Notes under the pieces: model-generated
What the model saw: the letters and a program-made list of their open reading frames with translations, nothing else
Database searches by the model: none
What the model was told of the DNA's origin: nothing
Program-made: the position numbers and the translations under genes
NCBI GenBank assembly: GCA_017429205.1
Contig: JAFRPH010000020.1
Location: 1-16,651, forward strand
Origin: Bacteroidales bacterium
GTDB taxonomy: Bacteria > Bacteroidota > Bacteroidia > Bacteroidales > UBA932
DNA length: 16,651 bases
Direction of reading: 5' to 3'
Shown: in pieces, positions 1 through 6,712 of the stretch
Layout of the letters: each line of letters opens with the position of its first letter
How positions within the stretch are numbered: the first letter of the stretch is position 1

Positions 1-1172
1 GAACCGGTGCCGCCGGCCACGAAGTCGATGGCGGAAACGCCGTAGAGGGCGACCTTCTCATTGCCCTTGAGCGGAAGGGCCTCGTTCTCGTTGCGGAGGA
101 GGACGATGGACTCACCCGCGGCCTTGCGGGCCACGGCGGCATGGGCCTTCAGGTCCGGCTTGTTGGAGAACTTGTAGCCGTTGAAGCGCGGGGTGCGGAC
201 GATGTAGTTGAGCATGTTGCGGACGTTGCGGTCCAGTTCGGCCTGGGTGATGCTGCCGTCCTGGACGCCCGCGATGATGCGGTCGATCTCGTTCTGGTTG
301 CCCGGTTCCATCAGGTCGTTGCCGGCCTTGGCGGACTTCACGGTGCCGGCCTTGTTGCCCCAGTCGGTCATCACGATGCCCTTGAAGCCCCATTCGTCGC
401 GGAGGACGGTGGTGAGCAGGTCGACCTTCTGCTGGGTGTATTCGCCGTTCATCTGGTTGTAGGAGGACATCACGGTCCAGGGATCGGACTCCTTCACGGC
501 GATCTCGAAGTTCTTCAGGTAGATCTCGCGGAGGGCGCGCTGGCTGATGCGGGCGTCGTTCTCGTTGCGGTTGGTCTCCTGGTTGTTGGCCATGTAGTGC
601 TTGATGGAGGTGCCCACGCCGTTGGACTGGATACCGCGCACATACGCGGCGGCCATCTTGCCGGAGAGGAGCGGATCCTCGGAGAAGTACTCGAAGTTAC
701 GGCCGCACAGCGGGTTGCGGTGGATGTTCATGCCCGGGGCGAGGAGAACGTCCACGCCATACTCGAGGACCTCGTTGCCCATCGCCTTGGTCACGTCCTC
801 CACGAGGGCGAGATCCCAGGAGCTGGCGAGCAGGGTGCCCACCGGGAAGCCGGTGCAGTAGAAGGTCTCCGTCGTACCCTGGCGGGTAGGCTGGATGCGC
901 AGGCCGGCAGGACCGTCGGCGAGGACGGTGCCGGGGATGCCGAGGCGCTCGATCGGACGGGTGTTGCCCGCCGCGCCGGGAACCTGCCAGGCGGTGCCGG
1001 AGGTGACGCCGTTCACCATGGCGGCGCGGGCGCCGCCAACGAGCAAGGTGGCCTTCTCCTGCAGGGTCATGGCCTTGATGATTTCTTCGATGTTGTCCTT
1101 GCTCAGCTTCGGCTGGGCAAAGGCGCCGAGCGCTACGACGAGCGCGGCAACAGTCAGTAAGATTCTTTTCAT
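1..1172 (-). CDS. GH3 beta-glycosidase, N-terminal part (runs off the left edge)
   Basis: The minus strand is open from ATG at 1172 to the window edge, giving 390 codons of a family-3 glycoside hydrolase, about half the usual 730-780 residues. Residues 1-19 form a Sec signal peptide (MKRILLTVAALVVALGAFA, cut before Gln20), so the enzyme is predicted to be periplasmic. Recognisable GH3 signatures follow in order: LADGPAGLRI, APGMNIHRNPLCGRNFEYFSEDP, SIKHYMANNQE and GIVMTDW, whose Asp270 (complement of 363-365) is the expected catalytic nucleophile. The part seen ends in the second domain (DFVAGGTGS). It closely resembles the GH3 gene at 11217 and is a paralogue. The family removes terminal beta-linked glucose or xylose from oligosaccharides; which one cannot be decided here. 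A -7 box lies upstream at 1207-1214. Confidence 0.95.
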   Translation of the reverse strand, partial: MKRILLTVAALVVALGAFAQPKLSKDNIEEIIKAMTLQEKATLLVGGARAAMVNGVTSGTAWQVPGAAGNTRPIERLGIPGTVLADGPAGLRIQPTRQGTTETFYCTGFPVGTLLASSWDLALVEDVTKAMGNEVLEYGVDVLLAPGMNIHRNPLCGRNFEYFSEDPLLSGKMAAAYVRGIQSNGVGTSIKHYMANNQETNRNENDARISQRALREIYLKNFEIAVKESDPWTVMSSYNQMNGEYTQQKVDLLTTVLRDEWGFKGIVMTDWGNKAGTVKSAKAGNDLMEPGNQNEIDRIIAGVQDGSITQAELDRNVRNMLNYIVRTPRFNGYKFSNKPDLKAHAAVARKAAGESIVLLRNENEALPLKGNEKVALYGVSAIDFVAGGTG

Positions 1173-1206
1173 AAAAGTGTATTTGGTTTTATAAGTTTCA
1201 GCACGA

Positions 1207-1214
1207 CAAAGGTA
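1207..1214 (-). promoter_or_regulatory. Probable Bacteroidota -7 box for the left GH3 gene
   Basis: On the minus strand the sequence reads TACCTTTG, an exact TAnnTTTG match, about 35 nt before the ATG at 1172. This would give a leader of roughly 28 nt. No convincing TTTG element stands 19-20 nt further upstream, so the call rests on the -7 box and its position. It implies that this GH3 gene can be transcribed separately from the esterase gene upstream on the same strand. Confidence 0.5.
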
Positions 1215-1305
1215 AAACTTTTTCCTACCGAGTAGCTTACACGCTTGTCCAAATGTTTGTCAAAGTGTAAAAGTGTCCTTACAGCCGGGCGCGGACGGCG
1301 GCCGT

Positions 1306-2967
1306 TTACGGGATGTAGATCAGTTTCTTGGTCTCGGGGTCGCGGAGGTAGTGGGAGAAGAAGTCCCACATGATGCGGGCCGTGGGCTGGAAGTTCCAGT
1401 GGCCGTAGTCCATCACCGCCACCATTCTGATCATGGGAATGTCGCCTTTGTACAGCACGCCGGTCTCGATGGTGATGCCGTCGCCCTTGTTCGTGACGAT
1501 GGTCTCGCGGTCGCGCAGGGGCTGGGCGAAGACCGGGTCGATGGAGAAGTCCAGTTCGCGGACCACTTCCATCCCGTTCATCTGCTCATACGCGTTCCAG
1601 GCGTTGAGATAGCCGTTGTTCCGCCAATTGTCGGGACGGATGTAAGGGACCACGTTGTCCTTCGTGCCGAAGACGGAGCAGTAAGGCATTTCCACGGCGC
1701 CCCGCTTCTGGACAGCCTCGTCCCAGATCGGGCCAAAAGACGGGAATCCCGGGACCGGGTTGACGAAGAGGCCGCCGGAATGGCCGCCCACGGCGGCGAA
1801 CAGATGGGACTTCTTGATCCCCAGGGCGGTCGCGGTCATCGAGCCGGCGGAAAGGCCCTCGGCATACACGCGGGAAGGGTCCAGCTGGGGATATTTGGCG
1901 AACAGCTGGTACAGGACGGATTCCACGCCGTCGTGTCCCATCGCCTGGTAATTGGGCGTTCCCTGCCACTCCATCTCCACGACGAAGAAACGGTCCTCGG
2001 CGGCCACCTGGATGAAGCCTGAAGTCTCCGCCTGCGTACGGGGATCGTTCTGGTTTCCATGCAGGAGAACCATGACGGGGACGCTGCGCGCCGGGGCGTT
2101 TTCCAGCAGTTCCTCCGGCCAGTACTCGTACCAGAGCTGCTTGGGGGCATCCTGCCCGCGCTGGCCCCTCCCGACGGGCTGTTCCACGATGATCCGCTTG
2201 ATTCCCAGGGATTCGCAGTCCAGATAGGGTTCCAGCTCATAGGATCCGTACTGGCCGAACTGCGCACCCTCGTAATGGGTATGGTTGTAATTGTTATACC
2301 GATAGTTGCGGCCCAGCACTTCTTTCCAGGCCTCGGCGAAGGCCTCCTTCAGGGACGCCTTGTCGGCCGGGTTCACGACCACCTTCAACAGGGGTTCATC
2401 GGCGTGGGCGGCGATGGCGGCCTGGTAAGGCTTCGCCACCTTCGCGGCCCCCTTCCCCGCGATATACGCGGGCACGCCGGCCGCATCGACCGCCTTGCCG
2501 GGCTTGCCACCCACCGACAGGATGCCGGCAATCTGTCCGGCGGCCTTCGGGGCGATCACCTGGTTGACGAACGTCGCCCCCTGGCCGACGCCCACGACCT
2601 TGAGGTTCCCCGGGCCGCGGTTGGCGTTGAAGAGGTTCACGAATGCCTCGAAGTCCGCATCGGCGGCATACTTGTCTCCGACGGGGTTGACCACCATCGC
2701 GGTGCCGTATTCGCTGTCCAGCAGCGGCTGGATGGCCAGGTCCTGCAGCAGGGCTTCCGCACCGGCCTTGTCCAGCTTTCCATCCGGATAGATGAAAAAC
2801 ACGGGGGTAAAGTTGTACGAACGGCCTTCCGCGCGGGTAGGACCGCCATACTGGATGGTACTGGTGGCGCGGGCGGTCAGGATGACCTGCTGCGGCATCC
2901 GGCCCGGCTGGGCGAACGCCCCGACGCTCATCGTCAGGACGAAAGCCATGCAAAGAAATCGTTTCAT
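1306..2967 (-). CDS. Exported PHB-depolymerase/CE1-like esterase with two hydrolase-like halves
   Basis: This is a 553-residue exported alpha/beta-hydrolase. The start at 2967 is chosen because it begins a clear signal peptide (MKRFLCMAFVLTMSVGAFA) just after a -7 box; the open frame extends to 3318 but only through non-coding sequence. The C-terminal half (about 270-553) resembles PHB-depolymerase/LpqC-type carbohydrate esterases: LLHGNQ at 301-306 for the oxyanion region, nucleophile Ser373 in GLSAG, Asp437 in GTKDNVV and His523 in YGHWNF. The N-terminal half (about 30-220) also reads like a hydrolase core, but at the nucleophile elbow it has GVGQG (126-130), without serine, so it is probably non-catalytic. 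Among glycosidase genes, removal of acetyl or feruloyl groups from hemicellulose is the likely role; the substrate is inferred. It ends 133 bp before the left GH3 gene on the same strand. Confidence 0.85.
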   Translation of the reverse strand: MKRFLCMAFVLTMSVGAFAQPGRMPQQVILTARATSTIQYGGPTRAEGRSYNFTPVFFIYPDGKLDKAGAEALLQDLAIQPLLDSEYGTAMVVNPVGDKYAADADFEAFVNLFNANRGPGNLKVVGVGQGATFVNQVIAPKAAGQIAGILSVGGKPGKAVDAAGVPAYIAGKGAAKVAKPYQAAIAAHADEPLLKVVVNPADKASLKEAFAEAWKEVLGRNYRYNNYNHTHYEGAQFGQYGSYELEPYLDCESLGIKRIIVEQPVGRGQRGQDAPKQLWYEYWPEELLENAPARSVPVMVLLHGNQNDPRTQAETSGFIQVAAEDRFFVVEMEWQGTPNYQAMGHDGVESVLYQLFAKYPQLDPSRVYAEGLSAGSMTATALGIKKSHLFAAVGGHSGGLFVNPVPGFPSFGPIWDEAVQKRGAVEMPYCSVFGTKDNVVPYIRPDNWRNNGYLNAWNAYEQMNGMEVVRELDFSIDPVFAQPLRDRETIVTNKGDGITIETGVLYKGDIPMIRMVAVMDYGHWNFQPTARIMWDFFSHYLRDPETKKLIYIP

Positions 2968-2992
2968 ATCGTGTATCGTGTTGTGTCTGTCG

Positions 2993-3000
2993 CAAAAGTA
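2993..3000 (-). promoter_or_regulatory. Probable -7 box for the esterase gene
   Basis: The minus strand reads TACTTTTG, an exact TAnnTTTG match, 25 nt before the ATG at 2967, giving a leader of about 19 nt. No TTTG is found at the expected distance upstream. The box supports the start chosen for the esterase. Confidence 0.5.
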
Positions 3001-3072
3001 CCGATTAATTCCGGGAAAGGTTTGCACCTGCGACAAACTATTTTCCCCTATGTAAAACAAGGGATTTTTCCG

Positions 3073-3080
3073 TATCTTTG
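3073..3080 (+). promoter_or_regulatory. Bacteroidota -7 box facing the Tat-signal stub
   Basis: TATCTTTG is an exact TAnnTTTG match on the plus strand, with a weak TATG 20 nt upstream (3049-3052). It lies 39 nt before the ATG at 3120. The only plus-strand reading frame it could serve now is a 15-codon stub, so it looks like the promoter of a gene whose body has been lost. Its last three bases are part of a 15-bp palindrome. Confidence 0.55.
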
Positions 3081-3092
3081 CAACTGTTGCAA
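3078..3092. promoter_or_regulatory. 15-bp palindrome, possible operator
   Basis: TTGCAACTGTTGCAA is a perfect inverted repeat with 7-bp arms around one central base. It begins inside the -7 box at 3073-3080 and covers the expected transcription start, where a dimeric repressor would block initiation. The regulator is unknown; the form resembles sites of LacI- or GntR-type repressors. It is too short, and lacks a T-tract, to be a terminator. Confidence 0.45.
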
Positions 3093-3119
3093 CCGATTGT
3101 CTGATAATCCATTCGTCCC

Positions 3120-3167
3120 ATGAAAGAAAACAAACTGTCCAGAAGGTCCTTCGTCCGGGTGCTCTGA
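3120..3167 (+). pseudogene. Remnant of a Tat-exported protein gene (15 codons of signal sequence)
   Basis: A plus-strand frame of 15 codons reads MKENKLSRRSFVRVL and then TGA. The SRRSFVR segment matches the twin-arginine (Tat) signal motif, and such signals begin many Bacteroidota oxidoreductase and hydrolase proteins. A hydrophobic stretch should follow, but the frame stops, and only 9 bp later the last codon of the convergent cellobiose phosphorylase gene (3177) begins. With a promoter box and palindrome directly upstream, the simplest reading is that a deletion removed the body of a Tat-substrate gene and left its promoter and first codons. A functional 15-residue leader peptide is the less likely alternative. 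Confidence 0.5.
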
Positions 3168-3176
3168 CCCCGGTTT

Positions 3177-5567
3177 CTACACCTCCACTTCCAGCGTCTG
3201 CTTTCCGGGCTTGTAAGGGATGAAGACCTTCCCTCCCTTGCCCGCGTTGCGGATGATGAGGTCGTATTCGGCGTCGCGGAAGCGGCGGTGGACGCGGTAG
3301 GTGCCGATGGGGATGCAAGGCTCGACGAGGAGGCCGTCAAACTGCGGCTTGATGCCCAGCAGGGCCTCGCTCACGGCCTTCCAGGTCCAGGCGGCTGTGC
3401 CGGTGAGCCAGCTGTTCTTGCCTTCGCCGGGCTTTGCAGCGTCCTTGCCGGCCACCATCTGGCAGAAGACGTAAGGCTCGATCTTGCGGAGTTCCTGGTC
3501 CTTCGTGAAGGCCGGCGTGATCTTCTTGTAGTGCCGCCAGGCGTCCTCCGCGCGGCCGGCCATGGCCTCGCCGATGATCACCCAGGGATTGTTGTGGCAG
3601 AAGATGCCGGCGTTCTCCTTGTAGCCCTGCGGGTAAGAGCTGATTTCGCCGTAGTCGATATAGTACTTCGTGTAGGCCGGGTTGTTCAGGACCAGGCCGT
3701 ACTCGCATTCCAGATACTTCTTCGCGGAATCCAGCGCCTTGTCGCAGAGCCCTTCTTCGGCGCCGATGCGGGCCATCGTGCACCAGCCCTGGCTCTCGAT
3801 GAACACCTTGCCTTCCTCGCACTCGTTGGAGCCGATCTTCCGGCCGTAATAGTCATACGCGCGGAGGAACCACTCGCCGTCCCAGCCGTATTGCTTCACG
3901 GCCTTCTCCATCGCATCGACGGCTACCTTGACGCCCAGCACATACTCGGGATCCGCCGCGACGGACGGATGCGAGAGCAGCTCCACGAAGTCCTTGCCTT
4001 CGGCCACGAACAGGCCGGCGATCATCAGGGATTCCGCCTTCGAGCCCTCGGTCTTGTTCTCGGTGGTCTGGAAGGACTCGTCGGGGTTGTCGGAGAAGCA
4101 GTTCAGGTTCAGGCAGTCGTTCCAGTCGGCCCGGCCGATGAGCGGGAGCCCGTGCGGACCGAGGTTGTCCGTCACGTGCCGGAAGCTGATTTTCAAGTGC
4201 TCCAGCAGCGAGACCTCGGTTCCGGGCTGGTTGTCGAAGGGCACCGGCTCCTGCAGGATGCCGAAATCCCCCGTCTCGCGGATATAGGCGACGGTGCCGA
4301 AGATGAGCCACAGCGGGTCGTCATTGAAACCGCCGCCGATGTCGTTGTTCCCGCGCTTGGTGAGGGGCTGGTACTGGTGGTAGCAGCCGCCGTCCGGGAA
4401 CTGCGTGGAGGCGATGTCGATGATGCGCTGCCGGGCGCGGTCCGGGATGAGGTGGACGATGCCCGCGAGGTCCTGGTTGGAGTCGCGGAAGCCCATGCCC
4501 CGGCCGATGCCGCTCTCGAAATAGCTGGCGCTCCGGCTGAAGAAGAAGGTGATCATGCACTGGTACTGGTTCCAGACATTCACGGTCCGGTCCAGCTCCG
4601 GGACCTCGGATTCCACGATGAAGCGGTCCAGGAGGTCGTCCCAGAACGCCCGCAGCCGCGCGAAGGCCGCATCGACCTGCACTCCTTTTTTGAACGCGTC
4701 CATCATCGCCTCCGCCTTCGCTTTGTTGATCACCTGCGGAGCGACGAACTTCTCCTCGGGCCGATTCTCCACATACCCCAGCACGAAGATGAGCTCCTCC
4801 GAGGCGCCGGGCTCGAGCGTCAGGTCGAACCGGTGCGAGGCGACGGGGCTCCAGCCGTGGGCCACGGAGTTCCCGGAAGTCCCGGCGAGCACCTGCTGCG
4901 GCGCATTGAATCCGTTGTACATGCCGATGAAAGTCTCCCGGTCCGTATCGAATCCGTCGAAGGCGCGGTTCACGCCGAAGAAGGCGTAATGGTCGCGGCG
5001 CTCGCGGTATTCAGTCTTGTGGTACAGGACGTTCCCCTCGATCTCCACCTGGCCCGTGGACAGGTTCCGCTGGAAGTTCTCCATGTCCGTCGAGGCGTTC
5101 CAGAGGCACCATTCCACGAAGGAATAGAGCTGGAAGGTCTTCTTCACCGCGCCCGTGTTCGTGAGCTTCACCCGGTGCACCTCGCAGCGGTGGCCGATGG
5201 GAACGAAGAAAAGGACATCGGCCTTGAGGCCGTCCTTCTCCCCCGTCACGCGGGTATAGCCCATGCCGTGGCGGCACTCATAGAAGTCCAGCTGCGTCTT
5301 GCAGGGCTTCCAGCCCGGATTCCAGACGGTGTCGCCGTCCTTGATGTAATAATAGCGCCCGCCGTCGTCCATCGGCACCCCGTTGTAGCGGTACCGCAGG
5401 ATCCGGCGGAACTTGGCGTCCTTGCAGAAGCAGTAGCCGCCGGCGGTGTTGGAAATGAGGGAGAAGAAATCCTCCGTGCCCATGTAGTTGATCCAAGGCC
5501 ACGGGGTGGCGGGATCCGTGATGACGTATTCGCGGTGCGCGTCGTCGAAGTGTCCGAAAATTTTCAT
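3177..5567 (-). CDS. Cellobiose phosphorylase (GH94)
   Basis: This 796-residue cytoplasmic protein has no signal peptide and matches the length and sequence pattern of GH94 cellobiose phosphorylases such as the Cellulomonas gilvus enzyme. Its start ([13 protein letters not shown], then [16 protein letters not shown]) is the typical N-terminus of that group. The motif [12 protein letters not shown] at 478-489 carries the catalytic acid, here taken as Asp484. The family splits cellobiose with phosphate to alpha-glucose-1-phosphate and glucose (EC 2.4.1.20), saving one ATP compared with hydrolysis. A cellodextrin or other disaccharide phosphorylase is possible, but the close N-terminal match favours cellobiose. 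The start at 5567 follows a complete promoter at 5590-5620, so the gene can be transcribed independently of the AraC gene that ends 58 bp upstream. No clear terminator is seen after the stop. Confidence 0.93.
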   Translation of the reverse strand: MKIFGHFDDAHREYVITDPATPWPWINYMGTEDFFSLISNTAGGYCFCKDAKFRRILRYRYNGVPMDDGGRYYYIKDGDTVWNPGWKPCKTQLDFYECRHGMGYTRVTGEKDGLKADVLFFVPIGHRCEVHRVKLTNTGAVKKTFQLYSFVEWCLWNASTDMENFQRNLSTGQVEIEGNVLYHKTEYRERRDHYAFFGVNRAFDGFDTDRETFIGMYNGFNAPQQVLAGTSGNSVAHGWSPVASHRFDLTLEPGASEELIFVLGYVENRPEEKFVAPQVINKAKAEAMMDAFKKGVQVDAAFARLRAFWDDLLDRFIVESEVPELDRTVNVWNQYQCMITFFFSRSASYFESGIGRGMGFRDSNQDLAGIVHLIPDRARQRIIDIASTQFPDGGCYHQYQPLTKRGNNDIGGGFNDDPLWLIFGTVAYIRETGDFGILQEPVPFDNQPGTEVSLLEHLKISFRHVTDNLGPHGLPLIGRADWNDCLNLNCFSDNPDESFQTTENKTEGSKAESLMIAGLFVAEGKDFVELLSHPSVAADPEYVLGVKVAVDAMEKAVKQYGWDGEWFLRAYDYYGRKIGSNECEEGKVFIESQGWCTMARIGAEEGLCDKALDSAKKYLECEYGLVLNNPAYTKYYIDYGEISSYPQGYKENAGIFCHNNPWVIIGEAMAGRAEDAWRHYKKITPAFTKDQELRKIEPYVFCQMVAGKDAAKPGEGKNSWLTGTAAWTWKAVSEALLGIKPQFDGLLVEPCIPIGTYRVHRRFRDAEYDLIIRNAGKGGKVFIPYKPGKQTLEVEV

Positions 5568-5589
5568 CCTTGACTGACAATAGATTATT

Positions 5590-5620
5590 CAAAGATACGG
5601 TTTTCCCGCCAGCTTTCAAA
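5590..5620 (-). promoter_or_regulatory. Complete Bacteroidota promoter for cellobiose phosphorylase
   Basis: On the minus strand TTTG (5617-5620) is followed by exactly 19 nt and TATCTTTG (5590-5597), the consensus -33/-7 arrangement of the phylum. The -7 box is 22 nt before the ATG at 5567, giving a leader of about 16 nt. The whole element sits in the 58-bp gap between the AraC stop and the phosphorylase start. Confidence 0.8.
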
Positions 5621-5625
5621 ACACG

Positions 5626-6561
5626 CTACCCCAGCATGTACGCCCGGGGCGTCTGGCCGGTGGCCTTCCGGAAATAGCGGCAGAAATAGGAGGGAGACGG
5701 GAAATGCAGGAGGTCGCTGATCTCCTGGATGTTGTATTTCCCTTCCTTGAGCAGGGCTTCCGCCTCGGCGATCACATTCTCCTGGATCACCAGGAGCGCC
5801 TTCTTCCCGGCGACCTTGCTGACGATGCGGGAGAGGTATTTCGGCGTGATGCACAGCTCCCGGGCATAGAAGTCCAGGTCCCGGTGCTCCAGGCAGCTGG
5901 CCTGGACGAGCCGGATGAAATCCTGCGTGACGGTCATCTCGCGGGGCACCCGCGTCCTCTGGTCCGTCCTTTCCACGACGAGCCGCGCCAGGCCGCCGCT
6001 GAACATCTGCGCGGCGCCGCTGATGATGTCGTCCTGGAACTCATAATCAGGACCGCCGCTCGCCACGTGGATGAGGACCTTGATCAGATGCATGTAGCGG
6101 TCCATCCGCTCCCGGTCCATGGTCAGGACGAAGGGGGCGATCATCGACGCCTTGAGGATTTTCGCGGAGCGGGAAGTCATGGCGGAGAAGAGCTTCCCGT
6201 CGTTGTAGCCGAAGAGGATGTACCGGGTTCCCGCCTGCCAGTTCAGGTCCCGCAGGAGCGTCGCCGAGGGAATCAGCAGGACGGACCGGTTCGTGATGCG
6301 GAACGTTTCCGTGTTGAGGATGCAGTCCACCACACCGGTTTCCACGAACAGGATCGCGTTGAAGCCGATCCGGTAGGGAAACTCCAGCCAGTTCGGGCGC
6401 AGGGTGCGCGTGGGCCTCCCCTTCTCCAGGAGGGCGGCGATGCCCGGCGGGACCCGGATGGAGAGGTTGTCGGAAATGACGAATTCGTCCTTTACGTACA
6501 AGGTTTTCGAAGTCCGGGGCACCATGTCCAGGTGCAGGGTCTTGTCAAGCGGATGTTCCAT
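5626..6561 (-). CDS. AraC-family transcriptional regulator
   Basis: The 311-residue protein has an N-terminal cupin-like sensing region (about 25-125, with DNLSIRVPPG and a strand-rich stretch to about 120) and a C-terminal AraC double helix-turn-helix (about 210-310). The latter includes LCITPKYLSRIVSKVAGK for the first helix pair and the family hallmark DLLHFPSPSYFCRYFRKATGQTP at the end. There is no signal peptide or membrane segment, so it is a classical soluble regulator and not a hybrid two-component protein of the type common in Bacteroides loci. It lies just upstream of the cellobiose phosphorylase gene on the same strand and is divergent, across 151 bp, from the CoA ligase gene. Either neighbour could be its target. 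The ligand is unknown. The ATG at 6561 is followed by MEHPLDKTLH. Confidence 0.92.
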   Translation of the reverse strand: MEHPLDKTLHLDMVPRTSKTLYVKDEFVISDNLSIRVPPGIAALLEKGRPTRTLRPNWLEFPYRIGFNAILFVETGVVDCILNTETFRITNRSVLLIPSATLLRDLNWQAGTRYILFGYNDGKLFSAMTSRSAKILKASMIAPFVLTMDRERMDRYMHLIKVLIHVASGGPDYEFQDDIISGAAQMFSGGLARLVVERTDQRTRVPREMTVTQDFIRLVQASCLEHRDLDFYARELCITPKYLSRIVSKVAGKKALLVIQENVIAEAEALLKEGKYNIQEISDLLHFPSPSYFCRYFRKATGQTPRAYMLG

Positions 6562-6582
6562 AAGGGCACAAAAATGTTTATT

Positions 6583-6633
6583 TTTCCCACATCGTTTTTA
6601 CAAAGTTACAAATACATTTTCATATTTCCCACA
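6583..6633. repeat. Direct repeat TTTCCCACA, 42 bp apart, in the AraC/ligase spacer
   Basis: TTTCCCACA occurs at 6583-6591 and 6625-6633 in the same orientation, 42 bp (about four helical turns) apart. A second short pair, TTACAAA, lies between them at 6598-6604 and 6606-6612 and overlaps the likely AraC promoter. AraC-family proteins often bind spaced direct repeats on one face of the helix, so these are candidate operator half-sites. The spacer is AT-rich, which raises the chance of coincidence. Confidence 0.35.
6601..6608 (-). promoter_or_regulatory. Possible -7 box for the AraC gene
   Basis: The minus strand reads TAACTTTG, an exact TAnnTTTG match, 39 nt before the ATG at 6561. No TTTG lies at the expected upstream distance. 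The box sits between the two TTTCCCACA repeats, which would fit autoregulation. Confidence 0.4.
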
Positions 6634-6657
6634 AGAACAACCCATTTTCTGCCATAA

Positions 6658-6689
6658 TTTGTCCAAAATCTCCCCGTTTCCTAATTTTG
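6658..6689 (+). promoter_or_regulatory. Bacteroidota promoter for the CoA ligase gene
   Basis: TTTG (6658-6661) is followed by 20 nt and TAATTTTG (6682-6689), a full -33/-7 pair. The -7 box is 23 nt before the ATG at 6713, giving a leader of about 17 nt. It supports that start over the upstream in-frame ATG at 6404, which lies inside the AraC gene. Confidence 0.7.
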
Positions 6690-6712
6690 TTCTACCACTC
6701 AAAAACGGAAAA

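Noticed and set aside
1281..1305. GC-rich inverted repeat after the esterase stop, as a terminator
   Set aside because: Pairing is poor and no T-tract follows on the minus strand.
2968..3318. N-terminal extension of the esterase frame up to 3318
   Set aside because: The extra 117 codons cross the promoter and the phosphorylase 3' end; the internal Met at 2967 starts a proper signal peptide.
3288..5573. 761-codon plus-strand open frame opposite the cellobiose phosphorylase gene
   Set aside because: It is an antisense shadow produced by GC-rich third positions; the protein is Val/Leu/Ala/Arg/His-rich with no family motif, while the opposite strand encodes a clear GH94 enzyme.
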